Shown: one piece after another, positions 57,545 to 64,000 of the stretch
Numbering within the stretch: the stretch's first letter is position 1
Layout of the letters: every line of letters begins with the position of its first letter
Assembly (NCBI RefSeq): GCF_022842375.1
Contig: NZ_JALHPR010000010.1
Span: 62,001 to 126,000 of the forward strand
From: Elioraea sp.
GTDB lineage: Bacteria; Pseudomonadota; Alphaproteobacteria; Acetobacterales; Acetobacteraceae
DNA: 64,000 nucleotides
Direction: 5' to 3'
Program-made: the position numbers and the translations under genes
The notes under the pieces: model-generated
Told to the model about the DNA's origin: nothing
Database searches by the model: none
The model's input: the letters and a program-made list of their open reading frames with translations, nothing else

Positions 57545-58743
57545 GCACTGGGTTCCTCCCTTATGGCCGGCATGCGATCGGCGAGGATGACATCGCCGCC
57601 GTCGCCGAGGTGTTGCGCGGCGACTGGCTGACGACCGGCCCCAACGTCGCTGCCTTCGAGGCGGATTTCGCGGCCGCGGTGGGCGCGCGGCATGCGCTCG
57701 CCTGCAACTCCGGCACCGCGGCGCTGCACATGGCCGCGCACGCCCTCCGCCTGGGCCCGGATGACGCGGTGGTCGTGCCGGCCATCACCTTCCTCGCCAC
57801 CGCCAACGCCGCGGTCTATGTCGGGGCCGAGGTGGTGTTCGCCGATGTCGACGCCGAGACAGGCGCGATCACGCCGGAGACGGTACGCGAGGCAGCACGG
57901 CGCGCGACGCGGCCGGTGAAGGCGGTGTTCCCCGTGCACCTCAAGGGGACGGTCGCCGATCCGCCGGCGATCGCCGAGGCGGCCGAGGCGCTGGGTGCGG
58001 TCGTGGTCGAGGATGCGTGCCACGGCCTCGGAACGATCTATACGGCCAACGGAACGCCCGCGCGCGTCGGCGCCTGCGCGCACGCGACGATCGCGACGTT
58101 CTCGCTCCACCCCGTCAAGACGATCGCGATGGGCGAGGGCGGGGTGGTGACGACGAACGATCCGGCGCTGGCCGAAACCATGCGGCGCTTCCGCAGCCAC
58201 GGCATGGTGCACGCGCCGGAGGCCTGGGCGCTGCCCGACCAGGGCATGGAGGATGGCGCGCCTGCGCCCTGGTACTACGAGATGCAGGAACCCGGCTTCA
58301 ATTACCGCGCGCCCGACATTGCCTGCGCGCTGGCGCGAAGCCAGCTCGGCAAGCTGGAGGGCTTCGTCGCCCGCCGCGCCGCGCTCGCGGATCGCTACGA
58401 CGCGCTGCTCGCCCCGCTCGCCCCCCATGTCCTGCCACCCGTGCGGCCCGAGGGCTGCACGCCAGGCTGGCATCTCTACGCCGTGCGGATCGATTTCGCC
58501 GCGTGCGGGCGGAGACGCGGCGCGGTGATGCGGGCGCTGCGCGAACGCGGCATCGGCAGCCAGGTCCATTACGTTCCGGTGCCGTGGCAGCCCTACTGGC
58601 GCAACCGTCAGCCCGTCCCCGCGCTGCCGGGAGCGGAACACTACTACGCGCGCACGCTGTCCCTGCCGCTCTATCCAGGCATGGACGACGGCGATCCCAC
58701 GCGCGTCGTCACGGCGCTGGCCGAGGTTCTCGGGATCGGCTGA
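57541..58743 (+). CDS. pseC: UDP-4-keto-6-deoxy-AltNAc aminotransferase
   Basis: A 400-residue DegT-fold PLP enzyme acting on the PseB product. K193 in FSLHPVKTIAMGEGG is the expected PLP lysine, and the start FLPYGRHAIGEDDIAAVAEVL and GDWLTTGPNVAAFE match PseC. Its product is UDP-4-amino-4,6-dideoxy-AltNAc, the substrate for a PseH-type acetyltransferase, found further downstream fused to a WbqC domain. Confidence 0.94.
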   Translation: MSTGFLPYGRHAIGEDDIAAVAEVLRGDWLTTGPNVAAFEADFAAAVGARHALACNSGTAALHMAAHALRLGPDDAVVVPAITFLATANAAVYVGAEVVFADVDAETGAITPETVREAARRATRPVKAVFPVHLKGTVADPPAIAEAAEALGAVVVEDACHGLGTIYTANGTPARVGACAHATIATFSLHPVKTIAMGEGGVVTTNDPALAETMRRFRSHGMVHAPEAWALPDQGMEDGAPAPWYYEMQEPGFNYRAPDIACALARSQLGKLEGFVARRAALADRYDALLAPLAPHVLPPVRPEGCTPGWHLYAVRIDFAACGRRRGAVMRALRERGIGSQVHYVPVPWQPYWRNRQPVPALPGAEHYYARTLSLPLYPGMDDGDPTRVVTALAEVLGIG

Positions 58744-60176
58744 TGCGCATCCTGCTGCACGGCTTCGGCACCTTCGCGCTCATCTGGCGGCACCTGATCG
58801 CACATGCGCAGAAGGTCGCGCCCGAGATCGAATGGTCGATCATCCTGCAGACCGATCATCACCGCGACGTGCTGCGCGCGGTGCTGCCGGACGAACGCAT
58901 CTTCTGCCTCGAGCATCACCAGGCGCGCGAAAGCGCACTCGGCCTCGATCTCTCCGTCCTCGCCACATATCCCGGCAACATCCACGCCGACATCGAGGCC
59001 GAGAAGGTTGCGTTCAAGCACCAGGCCGCGCGGCTTCAGCTTGCCCGCGCGGTCGAGACCTACACGCTCTACAAGGAGTTCGCCGAGCGCGTTCGGCCGA
59101 CGCATCTCCTGATCAGCCAGATCGAGGGGTTCGAGGGCAAGATGCTCACCGGCCTCGGCCGCGAGCTCGGGCTGACGGTGATGGTGCCTGTGAACGGGCG
59201 GAACCTCGGCGGCACCTTCTTCGCCTCGGACGCGTACGAGACGCTGCCTGCCCACCGGGCCGCGACGCCGGAACTGCTCGATCGCGCGCGCGCCTTCGTT
59301 GCCCGGTTCCGCGAGAGCCCGACCTCCGCTGCCGGCAGGCCCGACGATCCGGCCGCCGACGGGACGGTTCTGAGCACCTTCCGCCCGTCGCTTCCGGTGC
59401 GCGCCGCGCGCTTCGCCAGGCGCGCGATCAGCCGTCCCGACCTGTTCGACCGGGAGCACCTGCGCACCAGCGTGCTGAACAACCTGCCATTCCTGCGCAA
59501 CCGCATGTGGGCGCTGCACCGCTGGCGTGCCGCGCGCATCTTCGACATCGCGAGCCCTGATGCATTGCCGAAACGGTTCATCTACTACCCGCTCCAGTAC
59601 ACGCCGGAATCGTCGATCAACACCCCCGCCCCATACTATGTCGACCAGCTCCGCGTGATCGATGCGCTGCGCTTCGCGATGCCGCATGACCACCTGCTCG
59701 TGGTGAAGGAGCACCCAGCCTGCATCGTCGTGCGCCCGCTCTCCTTCGTGAAGGCGCTGCAGCAGCGCGCGGGCGTGGTGCTCACGCAGTACAGGATGGA
59801 CAGCAGGATGCTCGCGCGCCGCGCCTCCCTCACCGTCTCGGTCAGCGGCAGTGCGACGCTCGAGGCGTTCCTGTTCGGCAAGCCGGCACTGATGCTGGGC
59901 CACTCCTTCATCACCCCCTATCTCGGCGGGGCGAGCGCCGTTTCCGCTTTGCAGGAGCGGATCGCTGGCGCCATCGCCGCCCCGCCGGATGATGAGCAGG
60001 TGGCGAACGCGGTCGCCGAGGTCATGAGCGTCACCTACCCGTTCATGCTGAGCGCGCCTGGCCTGCCGGACGAGCCCGTGCTGCGCCCCGGCAACATCGC
60101 GCGCATGTTCGATGCCGTGCGTGACCACGCAACGCGCGCGGCCGCGCATGCCGGGCACGCGGCGAGGGCAGCCTGA
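58743..60176 (+). CDS. Capsule/polysaccharide glycosyltransferase-like protein
   Basis: A 477-residue protein with a one-base overlap with pseC. The C-terminal half (KEHPACIVVRPLSFVKAL, then ARRASLTVSVSGSATLEAFL and FGKPALMLGHSFI) resembles the GT-B capsule_synth/KpsS-type fold, with the SGSATLEA donor loop. The N-terminal half is less conserved. It might transfer a nonulosonic acid to an acceptor, given its place among pse genes; that is inference. Confidence 0.75.
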   Translation: MRILLHGFGTFALIWRHLIAHAQKVAPEIEWSIILQTDHHRDVLRAVLPDERIFCLEHHQARESALGLDLSVLATYPGNIHADIEAEKVAFKHQAARLQLARAVETYTLYKEFAERVRPTHLLISQIEGFEGKMLTGLGRELGLTVMVPVNGRNLGGTFFASDAYETLPAHRAATPELLDRARAFVARFRESPTSAAGRPDDPAADGTVLSTFRPSLPVRAARFARRAISRPDLFDREHLRTSVLNNLPFLRNRMWALHRWRAARIFDIASPDALPKRFIYYPLQYTPESSINTPAPYYVDQLRVIDALRFAMPHDHLLVVKEHPACIVVRPLSFVKALQQRAGVVLTQYRMDSRMLARRASLTVSVSGSATLEAFLFGKPALMLGHSFITPYLGGASAVSALQERIAGAIAAPPDDEQVANAVAEVMSVTYPFMLSAPGLPDEPVLRPGNIARMFDAVRDHATRAAAHAGHAARAA

Positions 60177-60180
60177 GGCG

Positions 60181-61185
60181 ATGCCCGCTGTCGTGATCCA
60201 GGGGCCCGAGGCCTACGCGGCGGTCGCCGGCAACACTGCGTTCCGCGAGGTCGAGGACCATCCGTTCTACGGCGGCTTCGGGCGGCTCTACTATCCCGCT
60301 GTCACGGCGGATGCCGTCGCGGATGCCAGCATCACGGTGCTGATCGATGGCGCGCCAGCCCTCTACGTGCCTGGAGCGATCGGCGAGGGGCAGCTCGCCT
60401 ATAACGGCATGGCGCTGCGGTTCTTCTTCGCCGCCGGCTGTGATCGATCCATCCGCGAAGCGGCGGTCGATGCCGCCTTCCGCCACATCGACGCGCAGGC
60501 CGCCGCCGGGCGCCTCCAGCGCGCCTGGGTGCGTGACGAGGCCGCAGCCGGCGTGCTCGGGCCGATCGGCATGGCGGCGCTTAGCCGTGGCGCTGCAATC
60601 TCGATCCAGCTCAACGGCTGGATCGATCTCTCCGCCGGCGAGGCTGCGCAGCGGCGTGAGCTGCGCAAGAGTTTCCGTTCGCTCATCAACTGGGGCAAGG
60701 CGAACATGGTGCTGAGCTACGTGAACGCCGCCAACCCTGACCCTTCCGCCTTCGCCACGCTCCAGGCCTTCCACCAGAAGGTGGCAGGCCGCACGACGCG
60801 CACGCAGGCGAGCTGGGATGCGATGTTCGCCTGGGTCGCCGGCGGCGGCGGTGAGCTCGTTCTCGCCCACCTGCCCGATGGCGAGCTCGTTGCGGCGACC
60901 TTGGTCGTGGATGGGCGGACGGAGGCGTATTACGCGACCGGCGTGTACGACAGGGAGCGGTTCGAGAAGCCGATGGCGCACTGGCCGCTCTGGAACGCGA
61001 TCGAGCGCGCGCGCGACCGCGGCCTCCAGCGTTTCGACCTCGGCATCATCCCGCTCCCGGGTGCGGCGAGTGCAAAGGAGGAGGCGATCGGCTACTTCAA
61101 GCGCGGCTTCGCGATGTCGATCATCGCCTCCGCGGAGTGGAGCTGGAGTGCGCGGCAGGCTCGCAACGGCGATCAGGGGGGATAG
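60181..61185 (+). CDS. FemAB/GNAT-like acyltransferase
   Basis: A 334-residue protein with two GNAT-like halves of the FemAB type, e.g. LRKSFRSLINWGKANMVLSY, HLPDGELVAATLVVDGR and FDLGIIPLPGAASAKEEAIG. Related proteins add amino acids or acyl groups to glycan or peptide amines. The start at 60181 follows a 4-bp gap. It could decorate an amino sugar made by pseC or the WbpE-like enzyme. Specificity is unknown. Confidence 0.72.
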   Translation: MPAVVIQGPEAYAAVAGNTAFREVEDHPFYGGFGRLYYPAVTADAVADASITVLIDGAPALYVPGAIGEGQLAYNGMALRFFFAAGCDRSIREAAVDAAFRHIDAQAAAGRLQRAWVRDEAAAGVLGPIGMAALSRGAAISIQLNGWIDLSAGEAAQRRELRKSFRSLINWGKANMVLSYVNAANPDPSAFATLQAFHQKVAGRTTRTQASWDAMFAWVAGGGGELVLAHLPDGELVAATLVVDGRTEAYYATGVYDRERFEKPMAHWPLWNAIERARDRGLQRFDLGIIPLPGAASAKEEAIGYFKRGFAMSIIASAEWSWSARQARNGDQGG

Positions 61186-61189
61186 GGCG

Positions 61190-61849
61190 ATGGACCGGCA
61201 GAAGGCGGTGTTCCTCGAGACCGAGGGTGATGGCTACTTCACGCGCAATGCCGGGAAACTCGTGCCCCGCGGTGATGACCCCGTGGTCGAGGCGCTGATG
61301 CGGCTCGGCATCCGCGCCCGCGCGGCACTCGAGATTGGTGCGGCGAACGGCCACAGGCTGGTCGCGCTGCACGACGCGATGGGGTGCAACGGCGCGGGAA
61401 TCGACCCCTCCGCCGCCGCGGTCGAGGCCGGGCGCGCGACGTTTCCGGACATCGACCTTCGCGTCGGCACCGCTGACGTGCTGCCCTTCGCCGATGCCGC
61501 GTTCGACCTGGTGATCTTCGGCTTCTGCCTCTACCTGGTCGATCCGGCGCTGCATTTCCGCGCCGTGGCGGAGGCCGACCGTGTGCTCGCCGATGGCGGG
61601 CATCTCGTGATGGTCGATTTCCTGCCGCCCTTCCCCTACGCCAACCCCTATGCGCACGTGCCGGGCCTGAACGCCAGCAAGCACGAGTATGCGCGGATGT
61701 TCACCGCGCACCCGTCCTACACCCTCGTGCAGCGCACGCTGATCGGTGCGACGGAAGGCGTTCCCGCACCGGATGACCGCGTGACGATCGATATCCTCGC
61801 GAAGCGTGTGCATGGCGCCTTCCCACCCAACCCATATCGTGCCGGCTGA
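61190..61849 (+). CDS. Class I SAM-dependent methyltransferase
   Basis: A 219-residue methyltransferase with motif I ALEIGAANGHRLVAL (about residues 46-60), the acidic loop and DVLPFADAAFDLVIFGF (motif IV/V). The start follows GGGGGATAGGG. The long helix-rich insert YANPYAHVPGLNASKHEYAR is typical of small sugar O- or N-methyltransferases in glycan clusters. It overlaps the next gene by 38 bp. The target is unknown. Confidence 0.87.
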   Translation: MDRQKAVFLETEGDGYFTRNAGKLVPRGDDPVVEALMRLGIRARAALEIGAANGHRLVALHDAMGCNGAGIDPSAAAVEAGRATFPDIDLRVGTADVLPFADAAFDLVIFGFCLYLVDPALHFRAVAEADRVLADGGHLVMVDFLPPFPYANPYAHVPGLNASKHEYARMFTAHPSYTLVQRTLIGATEGVPAPDDRVTIDILAKRVHGAFPPNPYRAG

Positions 61850-63146
61850 CGCCGCCGCCATCGCGCTGCGGCCCGTCGCGGCGGGCGACCTCGCGCTGCT
61901 GCGCGGCTGGATCAACGACCCGCGCATCGCGGTGCCGTTCCTCTTCCCTGGCCCCGTCGATGCGGCAGCGCACCAGGCGTGGTTCGAACGGCAGCAAAGC
62001 GATCCCGCGACCGAGACCCTGCTGGCGGAGGCCGGTGGCACGCCGGTCGGCGTCGTCACGCTGAAGGGGATTGACAGGGCGCAGAGGCGGGCCGAGATCG
62101 CGATCTTCATCCGCCCCGACCGGCAGGGAGAGGGGCTTGGCCGCCGCGCGCTTGACGCGGCACTCCGCGTCGCGTTCCAGTCGTTCCGGCTGCGCAAGCT
62201 CCATCTGCATGTGCGCGCCGATAATGGCGCCGCCCGGGCTCTCTACCAGGGTGCGGCCTTCGCCGAGGAGGGGCGCTTCGCCGGTGACTGGATCCACGGC
62301 GGCGTGGCACACGACATCCTCCGCCTCGCGCTGCATGACGATGCCTGGCGGCAGCGCTGCTGCCGGGGCCGCCGCGTGGCGATGATGCAGCCAGGCTTCC
62401 TGCCCTGGCTCGGCTTCTTCGAGCTTGCCGCCTCGGTCGACCGGATGGTGCTGCTCGACGATTTCCAGGTGGCGCGACACTCGCACGCGCATCGCAACCG
62501 CCTGTTCCTCTCGCCGGGTCGGCCGGGCTTCGTGAGCATCCCGATCGCGCATCCGGGAACGCTCACCGCCGATTTCCGCGCCATCGCGGTGGCACCGCCC
62601 GCGCGCTGGTGGCGGAAGCTCGAGGCGGGGCTGACGCAGACCTATGGCCGCGCGCCGTTCTTCGCCGAGGCGATGGCGGTGATCCAACCCATTCTCGCCG
62701 ATGCACGCGGCAGCCTCGGCGCCGTCAACATCGCGCTGATCCGCGCCATCGCCGCCCGCCTCGGCCTCACCACCGAATTCGTTGCGAGCTCGGAGACACC
62801 GACCGACGGCCTCCGCCGCTCCGCCCGCGTGCTGCGGCTACTCGAACTTCACGACGCCGGCCTTTATCTCTCTGCGCGCGGATCGTTCGCCTACATGCGC
62901 GAGGATGGGTTGTTCCCGAACGTGCCGGTCGACGTGCGGTTCCAGGACTTCGTGCCCCACCCCTACCCGCAGCCCGGCGGCGGCGAATTCACCCCGCGCC
63001 TCTCGGCCCTCGATGCGCTGTTCATGCTGTCACCCGACCAATGCCGATCGGTGCTGTTCGGCACACGGCGCTGGCAAGGCTGGGCGGAGATGGCGGACGC
63101 TGCCGATCCGGCAGCTCAGCCCGATGACGAGCCATCCGACGACTGA
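61812..63146 (+). CDS. Fusion: PseH-like GNAT acetyltransferase plus WbqC-like domain
   Basis: A 444-residue two-domain protein. Residues about 17-175 are a GNAT fold with IFIRPDRQGEGLGRRALDAA (acetyl-CoA loop) and FRLRKLHLHVRADNGAARAL, close to PseH, which N-acetylates UDP-4-amino-4,6-dideoxy-AltNAc. Residues about 188-430 start VAMMQPGFLPWLGFFELAAS and continue VLLDDFQ, then HAHRNRLFL, matching the WbqC-like family of uncharacterised glycan-cluster proteins. The ATG at 61812 is preferred to a GTG two codons before. The C-terminus overlaps the convergent pseI end by 31 bp. Confidence 0.82.
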   Translation: MAPSHPTHIVPADAAAIALRPVAAGDLALLRGWINDPRIAVPFLFPGPVDAAAHQAWFERQQSDPATETLLAEAGGTPVGVVTLKGIDRAQRRAEIAIFIRPDRQGEGLGRRALDAALRVAFQSFRLRKLHLHVRADNGAARALYQGAAFAEEGRFAGDWIHGGVAHDILRLALHDDAWRQRCCRGRRVAMMQPGFLPWLGFFELAASVDRMVLLDDFQVARHSHAHRNRLFLSPGRPGFVSIPIAHPGTLTADFRAIAVAPPARWWRKLEAGLTQTYGRAPFFAEAMAVIQPILADARGSLGAVNIALIRAIAARLGLTTEFVASSETPTDGLRRSARVLRLLELHDAGLYLSARGSFAYMREDGLFPNVPVDVRFQDFVPHPYPQPGGGEFTPRLSALDALFMLSPDQCRSVLFGTRRWQGWAEMADAADPAAQPDDEPSDD

Positions 63147-64000
63147 TCGGCCGCTGCAACGTGGTGCCAGGCGAGCGCGGTGCCGCGCGCGATGGGCATC
63201 GCCGCGCGGCCCTCGAGAACCTGGCCCAGCGCATCGGGCGGCAGGCCGAAGCCTGGGCGGACCGAGCGCACCGTCTCGGGTGTGAACCGTTGCCCCGCCG
63301 CCATGTCGCGCACGACGTAGAGCGAGCGGCGATAGCGCAGCGCCGGCATCTCTCCCGGCGACGGGCCATACGCAACCTCGCCGACCGCCGACCACGCCGT
63401 GCGCGCTGCCGCGACGAGCGCGGCGAACTCCGCCGGCTCGAGGCTGAACGCGGCATCGGCCCCGCCATCGGCACGCGCGAGGGTGAGGTGCTTCTCGATC
63501 ACCGCAGCCCCAAGGGCGACGGCCGCGGTCGCCACCTCGTGGCCGAGCGTGTGGTCGGAGAGGCCAACGACAGCGCCGAAGGTCGCGGCGAGATGGGGGA
63601 TGGCCGCGAGCTTCGCCTCGGCCGCGAGAGCCGGATAGGCCGTGGTGCAGCGGAGCAGGACAAGCTCACGGCAGCCGGCACCGCGGGCGGCGTTCACCGC
63701 CGCCTCGATCTCGCCAAGCCAGGCGGTGCCGGTGGAGAGGATCATCGGCTTGCCGCGTGCGGCGACGCGGCGGATCAGCGGCAGGTCGAACAGCTCGAGC
63801 GAGGCGATTTTATACGCAGGCGGATCGAAGCGATCAAGGAATGACAACCCCTCCTCGTCGAACACCGATGAGAAGCAGGCAAGCCCCCGTTCGGCTGCGC
63901 GCGCGAAGATCGGCGCGTGCCAGTCGAACGGCAGCGCCGTCTCGCTGTAGAGGTCGAACAGCGTCCGCCCGCCCCAGGGCCCGCCGGTGACCATGAAGTC
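63116..64000 (-). CDS. pseI: Pseudaminic acid synthase, C-terminal part (window edge)
   Basis: The frame is open to the right edge, so the N-terminus lies outside; the ATG at 63994 is internal (DFMVTGGPWGGRTLFDLYSE continues a family motif). The NeuB/PseI barrel segments FDPPAYKIASLEL, MILSTGTAWLGEI and VVGLSDHTLGHE, then GAAVIEKHLTL are present. The C-terminal SAF domain (RRSLYVVRDMAAGQRFTPET) ends in a serine-rich tail. It condenses the 6-deoxy sugar with PEP. Its orientation is opposite to pseBC. Confidence 0.9.
   Translation of the reverse strand, partial: DFMVTGGPWGGRTLFDLYSETALPFDWHAPIFARAAERGLACFSSVFDEEGLSFLDRFDPPAYKIASLELFDLPLIRRVAARGKPMILSTGTAWLGEIEAAVNAARGAGCRELVLLRCTTAYPALAAEAKLAAIPHLAATFGAVVGLSDHTLGHEVATAAVALGAAVIEKHLTLARADGGADAAFSLEPAEFAALVAAARTAWSAVGEVAYGPSPGEMPALRYRRSLYVVRDMAAGQRFTPETVRSVRPGFGLPPDALGQVLEGRAAMPIARGTALAWHHVAAADQSSDGSSSG

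Overview
The window is about 70% G+C with tightly packed genes. An alphaproteobacterium is likely, most plausibly Rhodospirillales/Acetobacteraceae. The evidence is the sdhCDAB order, a CheZ-like protein, TctABC-type transport genes, a GAAC-N7-GAAC (alphaproteobacterial LexA-type) site, and the general look of the proteins. The genus cannot be fixed from sequence reading alone.

Left part (1-34 kb), mostly housekeeping and small accessory units: the tail of a Ppx/GppA phosphatase; a DUF1194 protein; an RND efflux pump (adaptor and permease); trmB, metK and dapB; a fold-type IV aminotransferase that looks like an (R)-amine transaminase; tRNA-Leu(UAA) followed by one A+T-rich HNH gene; a divergent tctC/tctBA locus; a fasciclin lipoprotein; sdhCDAB; a 38-residue membrane protein behind a LexA-type site; a DUF3313 lipoprotein; a DUF4157 (eCIS-type) protein with a partner gene; a flavin disulfide reductase/TVP38/DUF547 unit; a CheZ-like protein; a three-gene cassette of unknown role (26.4-30.6 kb) whose middle protein resembles the soluble part of FlhA/SctV export gates; guanine deaminase; a decayed MacAB-type exporter; and an MFS transporter.

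Middle (34-45 kb): a two-partner secretion pair (TpsA exoprotein and TpsB transporter), a TetR/COQ9-like protein, glycogen phosphorylase, an SbtA-type bicarbonate transporter and a LysR regulator with a candidate operator between the last two.

Right part (45-64 kb): a long rightward surface-glycan cluster with many 1-8 bp gene overlaps. It holds a UDP-sugar dehydrogenase and aminotransferase, a CDP-6-deoxyhexose branch (rfbF, rfbG, a C-methyltransferase, an epimerase), an acyltransferase, glycosyltransferases, an asparagine-synthase-type amidotransferase, and a pseudaminic-acid-type branch (pseB, pseC, a PseH-like GNAT fused to a WbqC-like domain, and a convergent pseI cut by the window edge). 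pseF, pseG and most export genes are not in the window.

The most notable items are the LexA-site/38-aa membrane protein pair, the FlhA-like soluble cassette, the DUF4157 protein without injection-system genes, the internally deleted MacA and MacB permease remnants, and the GNAT-WbqC fusion.
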